Assembly: GCF_051962475.1 (NCBI RefSeq)
Contig: NZ_JBQCCF010000069.1
Coordinates: forward strand, 248,001-312,000
From: Dyella_A sp051962475
GTDB lineage: Bacteria > Pseudomonadota > Gammaproteobacteria > Xanthomonadales > Rhodanobacteraceae
Reading direction: 5' to 3'
DNA length: 64,000 nt
The translations under genes were made by a program, and so were the position numbers. Of this stretch, positions 51,985-61,753 are shown piece by piece; position 1 is the first letter of the stretch; the number at the start of each line of letters is the position of its first letter. The notes under the pieces were generated by a model that saw only the letters and a list, made by a program, of their open reading frames with translations, was not told the DNA's origin and did no database searches.

Positions 51985-53630
51985 GGTCGCTCACGGTGTT
52001 TCCGCGCCTGCTGCGGGTCGCTTCGGTGCTGCTGGCGTGGCGGTTGGACGAGATCGTCGAGACCGCGCACCTGTTTCGCCCGCTCAAGCTGGTGCGCCCG
52101 TTCTTCGGCACGCCGCGCCCCGATGTCGACACGCTCGCGCGCGGCGCCCGCCTGCGCGGCGCGATGACCGAGCTGGGGCCGATCTTCGTCAAGGCCGGCC
52201 AGGTGCTCTCCACCCGTCGCGACCTGATCCCCGCCGACATCGCCGACGAACTCGCCCTGCTGCAGGACCAGGTGCCGCCGTTCCCCGGCGCCGAGGCGCG
52301 CGCGATCGTCGAGCGCGAACTGAAGCAGCCGGTGACCACGCTGTTCGCCCGCTTCGACGAGGTTGCGCTGGCCTCCGCCTCGATCGCCCAGGTGCATGCC
52401 GCCACGCTGCACGACGGCCGCGAAGTGGTGGTCAAGGTGCTGCGCCCGGGCATCGCCCGGCGCATCGCCAACGACGTGGCGCTGCTGCGCTCGCTCGGCG
52501 AACTGGTGGATCGCTGGCATCCGAACGCCGACAAGATCCGCCCGCTGGAAGTGGTGGCCGAGGTCGAGAAGATGCTCGAGAACGAGCTCGACCTGCAGCG
52601 CGAAGGCGCCAGTGCCAGCCTGCTCAAGCGTAACTTCGCCAGCGGCGTGGACATGTACGTGCCCGCGGTGGAGTGGGACTACACCACCGAGGGTGTGCTC
52701 ACGCTCGAGCGCGTATACGGCGTGAGCTGCGACGACGTGGCGGCGATCGACGCGGCCGGCATCGATCGCAAGGCGCTCGCCGTGAAGGGCGTGCGGGTGT
52801 TCTACGAGCAGGTGTTCCGCGACAATTTCTTCCACGCCGACGCGCACCCGGGCAACGTCTGGGTGGATCTTGCGCGCAAGGACGATCCGCGCTTCATCGC
52901 GCTGGATTTCGGCATCATGGGTTCGCTGCCGGAGGCCGACCAGTACTGGCTGGCGCAGAACTTCATCGCGCTGTTCGAGCGCGACTACCAGCGCATCGCC
53001 CAGCTGCACATCGACGCGGGCTGGATGCCGCCGCATCTGCGCGTGGACGAGCTGGCTGCTGCGGTGCGCACGGTGTGCGAGCCGTACTTCACCCGCCCGC
53101 TGTCGCAGATCTCGCTGGCCGAGCTGGTGGTGAAGCTGTTCCGCACCGCGCAGAAGTTCGAGCTCACGCTGCAGCCGCAACTGATCCTGCTGCAGAAGAC
53201 CCTGCTCAACATCGAGGGCGTCGGGCGCATGCTTGATCCGGACATCGACATCTGGGCGGTGGCGCATCCGGTGCTCGAACGCATTTTGCGCGAGCGCTAC
53301 AGCGTGCGCCGCACGCTGAAGGAAACGCGCAAGCGGCTGCCCGAATGGATCCACGCGGCACCGCAGCTGCCCGAGCTGGTACGCGATGCGCTCAAGCAGG
53401 CCGCCCGTGGCGAAGTGCGCAACGTGAGCGATCCGCTGGCCCTGCTGCAGCAGGTGGAGCTGGCCCGACGCCAGCAGCGCGTGCTCGGCGGCGCGCTGCT
53501 CGGCGGCAGCCTGCTGATCGTGGCCACCTTGCTGTGGACGCTGGCGCCGAAGCAAGGCGTGTGGCCACCGCTGGTCGCAGGCGCTGCCGGATTGCTCGCC
53601 TTCGCTATCACCTGGCCCCGCCGCCGCTGA
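51981..53630 (+). CDS. ubiB: Atypical kinase/ATPase UbiB
   Basis: 549-residue UbiB/ADCK family protein required for ubiquinone synthesis. KAGQ (71-74) is the KxGQ inhibitory motif, ASASIAQVH the Ala-rich nucleotide loop, FFHADAHPGNVWVD and IALDFGIMG the kinase-like catalytic core. Two C-terminal membrane helices (LLGGSLLIVATLLWTL and LVAGAAGLLAFAITW) anchor it to the inner membrane. Translationally coupled to ubiJ. Followed after 7 bases by a REP. Confidence 0.96.
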   Translation: MRSLTVFPRLLRVASVLLAWRLDEIVETAHLFRPLKLVRPFFGTPRPDVDTLARGARLRGAMTELGPIFVKAGQVLSTRRDLIPADIADELALLQDQVPPFPGAEARAIVERELKQPVTTLFARFDEVALASASIAQVHAATLHDGREVVVKVLRPGIARRIANDVALLRSLGELVDRWHPNADKIRPLEVVAEVEKMLENELDLQREGASASLLKRNFASGVDMYVPAVEWDYTTEGVLTLERVYGVSCDDVAAIDAAGIDRKALAVKGVRVFYEQVFRDNFFHADAHPGNVWVDLARKDDPRFIALDFGIMGSLPEADQYWLAQNFIALFERDYQRIAQLHIDAGWMPPHLRVDELAAAVRTVCEPYFTRPLSQISLAELVVKLFRTAQKFELTLQPQLILLQKTLLNIEGVGRMLDPDIDIWAVAHPVLERILRERYSVRRTLKETRKRLPEWIHAAPQLPELVRDALKQAARGEVRNVSDPLALLQQVELARRQQRVLGGALLGGSLLIVATLLWTLAPKQGVWPPLVAGAAGLLAFAITWPRRR

Positions 53631-53637
53631 CCTCCGT

Positions 53638-53719
53638 GTAGGAGCCCGCTCGCGGGCGATGCTCGTTCGGTTCGGATGCACATCAAAGCCGAGAGCATCG
53701 CCCGCGAGCGGGCTCCTAC
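53638..53719. repeat. Paired REP element
   Basis: GTAGGAGCCCGCTCGCGGGC and its reverse complement ending at 53719. The spacer here carries CACATCAAAGCCGAGAGC, the TTTGATG word in reverse orientation. It closes the ubiJB unit and ends only 18 bases before the truC start. Confidence 0.9.
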
Positions 53720-53737
53720 GGCAACACCATGGATTGC

Positions 53738-54439
53738 ATGATCGAGATACTCCACCAGGACGACGCGCTGATTGCGGTGAACAAGCCCGCGGGCCTGGCC
53801 GTGCACCGCTCGAAGATGGTCGGCAACGCGGAGGAATTCCTGATCGACCTGCTGCGCGAGCAGGTGGGCGGCAACGTGTACCTGGCGCACCGGCTCGATC
53901 GCGCCACCAGCGGCGTGCTGCTGATCGCCCGTTCCAGCGAAGTGGCCAGCGCGCTGGGCGAACAGTTCATGGGCCGCGATGTGCACAAGCAGTACCTCGC
54001 CGTGGTACGTGGCTGGCCGGAGCCGGTCGAAGCGCTGATCGACTACCCGCTGCCGGGTTCGCGCGAGACCGGTCCGCGGCGCGAGGCGCGCACGCGCTAT
54101 CGCCGGCTGGCCACGGTGGAGGTGCCGATCGCGCTCGGCCGCTATCCGCAGCAGCGCTACGCGTTGGTGGAAGCCGAGCCGGAAACCGGGCGCTTCCGGC
54201 AGATCCGCAAGCACATGGCGCACATCCACCACCCTATCATCGGCGACTGCCAGCACGGCCGCGGCGACCACAATCGTCTGTACAAGCAGTACTTCGGCTG
54301 CCATCGCATGCTGCTCCACGCGCGGCGCATCACGCTACGCCACCCGGTGAGCGGGGCCCCGCTGGTGATCGAGGCGCCGCTGGACGAGGCGTTCAACGCG
54401 CTGCTCGCACGTTTCGGCTGGTCGATCGACGGACTTTGA
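53738..54439 (+). CDS. truC: tRNA pseudouridine(65) synthase TruC
   Basis: RluA-superfamily enzyme that makes pseudouridine 65 in tRNAIle and tRNAAsp. HRLDRATSG contains the catalytic aspartate; MIEILHQDDALIAVNKPAGLAVHRS and ATVEVPIALGRYPQQRYALVEAEPETGRFRQIRKHMAHIHHPIIGD match TruC of E. coli rather than RluA. 233 residues. ATG 53738 corresponds to the E. coli start; an in-frame ATG at 53729 adds three residues. Independent of ubiB because of the REP. Confidence 0.93.
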   Translation: MIEILHQDDALIAVNKPAGLAVHRSKMVGNAEEFLIDLLREQVGGNVYLAHRLDRATSGVLLIARSSEVASALGEQFMGRDVHKQYLAVVRGWPEPVEALIDYPLPGSRETGPRREARTRYRRLATVEVPIALGRYPQQRYALVEAEPETGRFRQIRKHMAHIHHPIIGDCQHGRGDHNRLYKQYFGCHRMLLHARRITLRHPVSGAPLVIEAPLDEAFNALLARFGWSIDGL

Positions 54440-54501
54440 TCGCGCGTCTGGGCGCGCATGCGCATGACGCAGTGCGCCTTCGCCGGGCTGCGCCGGTCGC
54501 C

Positions 54502-54507
54502 TACACT
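54502..54507 (+). promoter_or_regulatory. -10 box of arfB, leaderless configuration
   Basis: TACACT ends seven bases before ATG 54515; same arrangement as for plsB, ubiE, trmL and ubiJ. Confidence 0.42.
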
Positions 54508-54514
54508 GCGCGCC

Positions 54515-54937
54515 ATGTTGACGATCAGCCGCACCCTCGCCATTCCCGACACCGAGCTGGTCGAGCGCTTCCTGCGCGCGGACGGTCCCGGCGGGCAGCA
54601 TGTGAACCGTACCGAGAGCGCGGTGGAACTGCGTTTCGACGTGGCGCGATCACCGTCGCTGCCGGATGCCGTGCGAGAGCGCCTGCTGACCCGACGCGAC
54701 CGCCGCCTCACCGACGACGGCGTGCTGGTGATCCAGGGCCGTCGCTTTCGCGATCAGGGCCGCAATCGCGACGACGTGCGCGAGCGGCTGGCCGAGATCA
54801 TCCGCGGCGCGCTGGTGCCGCCGAAAAAGCGCGTGGCGACCAAGCCCACCCGCGCCTCGAAGGAGCGCCGCCTGGCGGGCAAGCAGCAGCGCAGCAAGAT
54901 CAAGCAGGGCCGCGGCAAGCCGGGAGCGCACGAGTGA
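54515..54937 (+). CDS. arfB: Alternative ribosome-rescue factor ArfB (YaeJ)
   Basis: Peptidyl-tRNA hydrolase that releases nascent chains from ribosomes stalled without a stop codon. 140 residues. The GGQ motif (26-28) lies in RADGPGGQHVNRTESAVELRFD; the C-terminal tail is Lys/Arg/Gln-rich (KKRVATKPTRASKERRLAGK, then KQQRSKIKQGRGK) and enters the empty mRNA channel. Start by family length. Its stop overlaps the next gene's GTG by 3 bases. Confidence 0.94.
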   Translation: MLTISRTLAIPDTELVERFLRADGPGGQHVNRTESAVELRFDVARSPSLPDAVRERLLTRRDRRLTDDGVLVIQGRRFRDQGRNRDDVRERLAEIIRGALVPPKKRVATKPTRASKERRLAGKQQRSKIKQGRGKPGAHE

Positions 54938-55530
54938 AGCGAGTGGTTCCGCCACTGCCGCCGCAGGCGCCGCGCATCCGCAACCGCTTCTGGCCCTGGT
55001 TTTGCCGCGGCCTGCTGCGGCTGGGCGGCTGGCAGCTCAAGGGCGAGCTTCCCGACCTGCCCAAGTTGATCGTGATCGGCGCGCCGCACTCGACCAACTG
55101 GGACGGCGTGTGGGGCCTGCTGATGAAGGTCGGGCTGGGGATCGACATCTCGATCATGATCAAGCGCGAGGTGTTGGCCAGCCCGCTCGGCATCATCCTG
55201 CGTCCGCTCGGGCTGATTCCGATCGATCGCGGCGCCGCCACCGACATCGTGCAGCAGATGGCCGCGCGCTTCGCCAGGCATGAGCGCATGTGGCTGGGCA
55301 TCACGCCCGAAGGTACGCGCAAGCGGGTGACGCACTGGAAGAGCGGCTTTCTGCGCATCGCGCGAGCCGCGCACGTGCCGATCCTGCCGGTCTTCATCGA
55401 CTACCCGAGCAAGAGTTTCACGTTGGGGGCGCCGGTATACCTGGGCGCGGACGAGCGTGACGAGGACGCCATGGCGCGCATCCGAGCGCTGTTCATGGGC
55501 TACCGCGGCAAGCATCACGACGTGGACTGA
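54934..55530 (+). CDS. Lysophospholipid acyltransferase family protein, GTG start
   Basis: 198 residues. The acyltransferase box HSTNWD (HX4D) appears in VIGAPHSTNWDGVWGLL, followed by LIPIDRGAATDIV and GITPEGTRKRVTHWKSGFLRIA, the PlsC-like blocks 2 and 3. Such short proteins acylate the 2-position of lysophosphatidic acid or related lipids. Start is GTG 54934, overlapping the arfB stop as GTGA; GGGAG at 54921-54925 supports it. Cotranscribed with arfB. Substrate specificity unknown. Confidence 0.88.
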   Translation: MKRVVPPLPPQAPRIRNRFWPWFCRGLLRLGGWQLKGELPDLPKLIVIGAPHSTNWDGVWGLLMKVGLGIDISIMIKREVLASPLGIILRPLGLIPIDRGAATDIVQQMAARFARHERMWLGITPEGTRKRVTHWKSGFLRIARAAHVPILPVFIDYPSKSFTLGAPVYLGADERDEDAMARIRALFMGYRGKHHDVD

Positions 55531-55553
55531 GGCGCCGCCCGCCCCGGCGCGGC

Positions 55554-56600
55554 TCAGCGCTCGGAGTGGCCCGACTCGTCGTAGTCGCGGTGGGTCAGCA
55601 GGCCCGGGCGGATCAGGTCGATGAAGGCGCGCGCCTCGGTGCTGAGGAACTTGCCCTTGCGCATCACCACCCCGTAGGCGCGCTGCGGGAAGTACTGCTT
55701 CATGTTGCGTACGGCCAGCCGCGAGCGGTCGGCCTCGGTGATGCAAATGCCGGTGACCACGGAGACGCCCAGCCCCATCGCCACGTATTCCTTGATCACG
55801 TCCCAGCCGCCCACCTCGATCGCCACGTGGTACGGCACCTGGCGCTGCTGGAACACCAGGTCGACCAGCCGGTAGGTGGACAGCCGCTGCGGTGGCAGGA
55901 TCAGGCCGTAGGGCGAGAGGTCTTCCAGCGTCACGGTGGCCTTGGCCGCCAGCGGGTGGTCCGGCGGCATGATCAGCATCGGGTCGTAGTGGTAGATCGG
56001 CGCCCAGGCGATGTCGTTGGGCACGTCGAGCATGGAGCCCACGGCGAAGTCGGCCTTGTCTTCGCGCAGCATGGCCATGCCGTCCTTGCCGGTGACGTTG
56101 GCCAGCTGCAGTTGCACGGCCGGATAGCGCTCGCGGTAGCGGCGCACCAGCTCCGGCAGCAGGTACTGGATGGTCGAGGTGCCCGCCGCGATCACCAGCT
56201 TGCCGGCCTGCAAGCCCTTCACCTTGGCCTGGAAGTCTCGGTCTAGGTTTTCCCAGCCCTCCACCAGCGGGCGCGCCAGTTCGTACAGCGCCTCGCCGGC
56301 GTCGGTGAGGTTGATGCGGCGGCGACTGCGCTCCATCAATGTCACCCCCAGCTCCCGCTCCAGTGCCTGCAGTTGCAGGCTGACCGATGGCTGGGACAGG
56401 AACAGCGCCTCGGCGGCGCGCGTCAGCGTGCCGAGTTTCACCGTGGCCACGAACGCCCGCAGCTGCTTCTGGCGGCTGCCCTTGTAGTAGAACCGCGCTG
56501 GATCGGCCGGCGCACCCGCGACGCTTTTGCGGCGACGCAGCACATTCGGTGCGGCTTTCTTCGGCTTTTTTTCAGCATTGTGATGGACTTTAGCGGCCAT
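55554..56600 (-). CDS. LysR family regulator beside the glyoxylate-shunt genes
   Basis: 348 residues. A Lys/Arg-rich N-terminal extension of about 40 residues (HHNAEKKPKKAAPNVLRRRK) precedes the helix-turn-helix (LRAFVATVKLGTLTRAAEALFLSQPSVSLQLQALERELG); the rest is the periplasmic-binding-protein-like effector domain (ADFAVGSMLDVPND, MGLGVSVVTGICI). CysB-like in the domain pattern. Divergent from aceB with AT-rich palindromes in the 119-base gap, so it likely controls aceBA and itself. The effector is unknown. Confidence 0.92.
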   Translation of the reverse strand: MAAKVHHNAEKKPKKAAPNVLRRRKSVAGAPADPARFYYKGSRQKQLRAFVATVKLGTLTRAAEALFLSQPSVSLQLQALERELGVTLMERSRRRINLTDAGEALYELARPLVEGWENLDRDFQAKVKGLQAGKLVIAAGTSTIQYLLPELVRRYRERYPAVQLQLANVTGKDGMAMLREDKADFAVGSMLDVPNDIAWAPIYHYDPMLIMPPDHPLAAKATVTLEDLSPYGLILPPQRLSTYRLVDLVFQQRQVPYHVAIEVGGWDVIKEYVAMGLGVSVVTGICITEADRSRLAVRNMKQYFPQRAYGVVMRKGKFLSTEARAFIDLIRPGLLTHRDYDESGHSER

Positions 56601-56605
56601 AAAAT

Positions 56606-56670
56606 CAAAGCTTTGTCTTATGCATTGATTTAGACAATAGCAAAAATTGAAACATTTGCTTTGTCAAAGC
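56606..56670. promoter_or_regulatory. Operator region of the LysR-aceBA divergent promoter
   Basis: AT-rich island with several dyads: CAAAGCTTTG (56606-56615, perfect), TTGTCT-N13-AGACAA (56613-56637, fits the T-N11-A LysR layout) and GCTTTG-T-CAAAGC (56658-56670, perfect). CTTTGTC occurs in two of them. A possible aceB promoter is TTGAAA (56648-56653) with TATTTT 18 bases on, so the last dyad would sit in the spacer. Confidence 0.6.
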
Positions 56671-56719
56671 TATTTTCGAAGGCCTAGTTTGGAGCTCCAC
56701 CCGAGGCGGAGCGAACACC

Positions 56720-58315
56720 ATGGCCGTACCCCAGCAACGTCTGCCGATCGTGCAGGTCCGGATCCAGGCCGATACCCGCGGCTACGAAGCCATCCTGACG
56801 CCCGAGGCGCTGGGTTTTCTGGCGCGCCTGCATCGATTTGCCGAGCCGCGCCGCCAGCAGCTGCTGCAGGCCCGCCGCGATCGTCAGGCTCGTTACGACG
56901 CCGGCGCGCTGCCGAACTTCCGCGCCGACACCGTCGCCGTCCGTGAGGGCAACTGGCGTGTGGCGCCTATTCCCGCCGCGCTGCAGGACCGCCGGGTGGA
57001 GATCACCGGGCCGGTCGAGCGCAAGATGATCATCAATGCGCTGAACTCCGGTGCGAAGGTGTTCATGGCCGATTTCGAGGATTCCTCGGCGCCGAGCTTC
57101 CGCAACCAGCTCGATGGCCAGATCAACCTGCGCGACGCCGCGAATGGCTCGATCGCCTATACCTCGCCCGAGGGCAAGCGCTACCAGCTGGCGGAGCAGA
57201 CCGCCGTGCTGGTGGTGCGCCCGCGCGGCTGGCACCTGCCCGAGCGGCATGTGTTGGTGGACGGCGAAGTGATGGCCGGCGCGCTGGTCGACTTCGGCCT
57301 GTTCGCCTTCCACAACGCGCATCTGCTGCACGCGATGCAACGCGGCCCGTACTTCTACCTGCCCAAGCTCGAGGCGATGGAAGAAGCGGCGCTGTGGGAT
57401 GACGTGATGTCGCTGGCCGAGAACGAGCTGGACCTGCCGGTCGGCAGCATGAAGGCCACCGTGCTGATCGAGACGCTGCCGGCGGTGTTCCAGATGCACG
57501 AAATCCTGCACGCGCTGCGTCGTCGCGCGGTGGGCCTCAACTGCGGCCGCTGGGACTACATCTTCTCTTACCTCAAGACCCTGCGCGGCCACCGCGACCG
57601 GCTGCTGCCCGAGCGCGGCCAGGTGCAGATGACGGTGCCGTTCCTGAAGGCGTATTCGGAGCTCTTGATCCAGACCTGCCATCGCCGCGGCGCCTTCGCG
57701 ATGGGCGGCATGGCCGCGCAGATTCCGATCAAGGGCGACGAGTCCGCCAACGAGGCGGCGATGGCCAAGGTGCGCGCCGACAAGCTGCGCGAGGTGCAGG
57801 CCGGCCACGACGGCACCTGGGTGGCGCACCCGGCGCTGGTACCGGTGGCGCAGGCGATCTTCGACGAACACATGCCCGCGCCGAACCAGCTCGAGCGGCT
57901 GCGCGAGGACGTCTGCGTGACACGCGAGCAACTGCTCGCTCCGTGCGCCGGCTCGATCAGCCGCGCCGGCTTCGACAACAACGTGGAAGTGGCGCTGCGC
58001 TACACCGCCGCATGGCTCGACGGGCTGGGCTGCGTGCCGATCCATCACCTGATGGAGGACGCCGCCACCGCCGAGATCGCCCGCGCCCAGCTGTGGCAGT
58101 GGCTGCACCACGGCGGCGTGGAGTTCACCGACCACGCGCCGATCGACTTCGCGCTGTTCGACCAAGCACTGGCCGCCCACACACACAAGTTGCGCGACAG
58201 CCTGCACCCCGGTGCGGCCAAGGCCGATGCCGCCGCTGCCCTGCTGTCGGCACTCACCCACGACGACCAGCTCGCCGACTTCCTCACCCTGCCCGCCTAC
58301 CAGCAGCTCGCCTGA
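56720..58315 (+). CDS. aceB: Malate synthase A
   Basis: Condenses glyoxylate with acetyl-CoA to malate, the second step of the glyoxylate shunt. 531 residues, the normal isoform A length. Visible: VMADFEDSSAPSFRNQLDGQINL, VVRPRGWHLPERHVLVDGE (catalytic Arg), FQMHEILHALRRRAVGLNCGRWDYIFSYLKTL and AFAMGGMAAQIPIKGD. GGCGGAG before ATG 56720 is a weak ribosome-binding site. First gene of the aceB-aceA pair, 45 bases apart. Confidence 0.97.
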   Translation: MAVPQQRLPIVQVRIQADTRGYEAILTPEALGFLARLHRFAEPRRQQLLQARRDRQARYDAGALPNFRADTVAVREGNWRVAPIPAALQDRRVEITGPVERKMIINALNSGAKVFMADFEDSSAPSFRNQLDGQINLRDAANGSIAYTSPEGKRYQLAEQTAVLVVRPRGWHLPERHVLVDGEVMAGALVDFGLFAFHNAHLLHAMQRGPYFYLPKLEAMEEAALWDDVMSLAENELDLPVGSMKATVLIETLPAVFQMHEILHALRRRAVGLNCGRWDYIFSYLKTLRGHRDRLLPERGQVQMTVPFLKAYSELLIQTCHRRGAFAMGGMAAQIPIKGDESANEAAMAKVRADKLREVQAGHDGTWVAHPALVPVAQAIFDEHMPAPNQLERLREDVCVTREQLLAPCAGSISRAGFDNNVEVALRYTAAWLDGLGCVPIHHLMEDAATAEIARAQLWQWLHHGGVEFTDHAPIDFALFDQALAAHTHKLRDSLHPGAAKADAAAALLSALTHDDQLADFLTLPAYQQLA

Positions 58316-58360
58316 GCTGCGCCCCACGCTAACGCCTTTGCGTTTCCACGGAGCCGAATC

Positions 58361-59653
<1,293 letters not shown>

Positions 59654-59660
59654 TCGGCGG

Positions 59661-59686
59661 GGGCGTGATGTCGCGACATCACGCCC
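59661..59686. terminator. Perfect 26-base palindrome after aceA
   Basis: GGGCGTGATGTCG is followed directly by its exact reverse complement; as RNA it folds into an 11-bp stem with a tetraloop. Eight bases after the aceA stop. Only two T residues follow, so it may be a short terminator or a 3' stabilising hairpin, usable on either strand because the next gene converges. Confidence 0.6.
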
Positions 59687-59771
59687 TTGCAGGCGCGGTC
59701 GGCGGTGCGGTCCTACATCGCGGACCGTGCGGACATTGTTCGTCGATCCTAACCGCGTCTCGAGGCCGGAC

Positions 59772-61571
59772 TCAGGAGCGTGGCTCGTCCCGCGGCGGCG
59801 GCACCAGCGCGATCACCAGCCAACCCGGCCGCGGTTCCAGCTCGCGCTTGGTCGACGCCACCCGCAGCGCGCCCTTCTCTTCCACGCCGAACAGCAGGAT
59901 CGAAGGCGAGCCGTACTGTTCGATGAAGTGCGGCCAGTCGAAGGTGGCCGTGAGGCGGGTGGACTTGATTCGCCAGCCCTGCGCGAGCAGATCGGCGAAG
60001 CGGCCGTGGGTCATCGCCTCGTCGAACAACGGCGGCGCCAGCAGGCTGTCGGCCAGCGCGGCGCGGTCGGTGGTCTGCTCCGGTCCCAGGTTGCGCAGCC
60101 GATAGACTCTTCCGCGACCGAATTCCTCGCGGTAGTGCAGGCACGCCAGCGAGTTGCGCTCGCGATGAGTGGACATCGCCAGCAGGCGGCCAATGCCGGT
60201 GAGGTCGAGGTGTCGCTCGGCATGGTTTGAAGCCGGATTGCCGAAGAAGGTCGGCAGACCGTCCATGCGCGCTAGGCGGATACCGTCCCAGTCATCATCG
60301 GCGAGCAGCACGGGAATCCCCGCGTCATGCAGCGCCTTGGCCACCGCGCGCGGCACCGTGCCCGAGCCGAACACCAGCACGCCGCGCGGCTCCGGCTCGG
60401 CCACCTTCAGCCAGCGCGCCAGCGGGCGCGCCGTCGCGCTCTGCAGCACCACGGTACCGATGATCAGGATGAACACCAGCGGGACCAGCGCCTCCGCTCC
60501 GGCCAGTCCCAGCGCACTGAGCCGCAGCGCGAACAGCGCCGAGACCGCCGCCGCCACGATGCCGCGCGGCGCCACCCAGGCAATCAGCGCACGCTCACGC
60601 CAGGTGAGAGAACTGCCGGCGGTGGCCAGCGCCACCGTCAAGGGGCGGATCAGCAGTTGCGATACCAGCAGGATCCCGATACCCGCCATCAGCATGCCGG
60701 GCGGCAAAGGCCACGCCAGGCGCGCCGCGAGCAGGATGAACAGGCTCGACACCAGCAGCGTGGTGAGGTGCTCCTTGAAGTCGAGAATGTCGTCCACGTG
60801 CACGCCGCGCATGTTGCCCAGCGCGATGCCCATGACAGTGACGGCGAGCAGGCCCGACTCGTGGGCCACCGCGTTCGACAGGCTGAAGGTCAGCAGCACC
60901 GCCGCCAGGGTGCCGAAGTTCTGCAGGTACTCGGGAATCATCTGCCGCCGCAGCAGGCTGGCCAGCACCCACGCCGCCACCGCCCCGGCCAGCGCACCAC
61001 AGAGGATGGTGCCGACGAAGACGCCAATCGTATGCCCCTGCTGGCGCGAGACGATCGCCTCGTAGATCAACACGGCGAACAGCGCACCGAGCGGATCGAT
61101 CACGATCCCTTCCCAGCGCAGGGTGTTGGCGATGCGGGCATTCGGCCGCAGCGTGCGCAGCATCGGCGCGATCACCGTCGGCCCGGTGACGCAGGTGAGC
61201 GCACCGAACAGCAGCGCCACGTCCCAGGTCAGGCCGGCCAGCAGATGCGCCGCCGCCGCCAACATCAACAGGCCGGCCACCGCGCCGTAGCTCACCAGGC
61301 CGCGCACCGCCCGGCCGATCTCGCGCAACTCGCCGAACCGCAGGCTCAGGCTGCCCTCGAACAGGATCAACGCCACCGACAGCGACACCATGGGAAACAG
61401 CAGCGGGCCCAACAGGCGATCCGGCTGCACCAGCCCGGTGACCGGCCCCAGCGCGATCCCGGCGATCAGCAGGAACAGGATCGCCGGCAACTTCACCCGC
61501 CAAGCCAGCCACTGCGACGCGAACCCGATGCCAAGCAGGGCGGTCAGCAGGAGTCCAAGCTCAAGATGCAT
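59772..61571 (-). CDS. Cation:proton antiporter (CPA/Kef-like) with C-terminal TrkA-N domain
   Basis: 599 residues. About twelve membrane helices over the first 400 residues (LLLTALLGIGFASQWLAWRV onward; TCVTGPTVIAPMLRTL contains the transport-site region), then a Rossmann-type regulatory domain (GVLVFGSGTVPRAVAKALHDAG, IPVLLADDDWDGIRLAR) and a C-terminal extension. Sodium/proton or potassium/proton exchange under nucleotide control is expected. The ATG lies in ATGCATGC. Expression starts from the TTGACT/TATTAT promoter 175 bases upstream and passes through a hairpin-rich leader. Confidence 0.92.
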   Translation of the reverse strand: MHLELGLLLTALLGIGFASQWLAWRVKLPAILFLLIAGIALGPVTGLVQPDRLLGPLLFPMVSLSVALILFEGSLSLRFGELREIGRAVRGLVSYGAVAGLLMLAAAAHLLAGLTWDVALLFGALTCVTGPTVIAPMLRTLRPNARIANTLRWEGIVIDPLGALFAVLIYEAIVSRQQGHTIGVFVGTILCGALAGAVAAWVLASLLRRQMIPEYLQNFGTLAAVLLTFSLSNAVAHESGLLAVTVMGIALGNMRGVHVDDILDFKEHLTTLLVSSLFILLAARLAWPLPPGMLMAGIGILLVSQLLIRPLTVALATAGSSLTWRERALIAWVAPRGIVAAAVSALFALRLSALGLAGAEALVPLVFILIIGTVVLQSATARPLARWLKVAEPEPRGVLVFGSGTVPRAVAKALHDAGIPVLLADDDWDGIRLARMDGLPTFFGNPASNHAERHLDLTGIGRLLAMSTHRERNSLACLHYREEFGRGRVYRLRNLGPEQTTDRAALADSLLAPPLFDEAMTHGRFADLLAQGWRIKSTRLTATFDWPHFIEQYGSPSILLFGVEEKGALRVASTKRELEPRPGWLVIALVPPPRDEPRS

Positions 61572-61747
61572 GCATGCTCCGGGTACGAGGTTCGCAGGCC
61601 ATCGGAGCACGCGCACGAAGGCGCGTCCAGCCGGGGATGCCGGGACGCGCAACATGGTGAAACGGGGGAAAAGGTGGCCCCGGCATCGGAGGGAGGGAGG
61701 GGGAGCCGATGCCGGGGCGCGGGGTCGGGACATTTGCGAACCGACGG
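61572..61747 (-). promoter_or_regulatory. Structured 5' leader of the antiporter gene
   Basis: About 175 bases between predicted start and ATG. Two strong hairpins: GCGCGTCC/GGACGCGC (61621-61650, loop 14) and a 13-bp stem GCCCCGGCATCGG with its complement (61677-61718) whose loop is C-rich on the transcript. No open frame of note. The size and structure are those of a regulatory leader (riboswitch, pH-responsive element or attenuator), but no known class could be matched by eye. Confidence 0.5.
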
Positions 61748-61753
61748 GTGCAG

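Noticed and set aside
61689..61706. G-quadruplex in the GGGAGGGAGGGGG loop
   Set aside because: Only three separate G runs, and it lies on the strand opposite to the predicted leader transcript.
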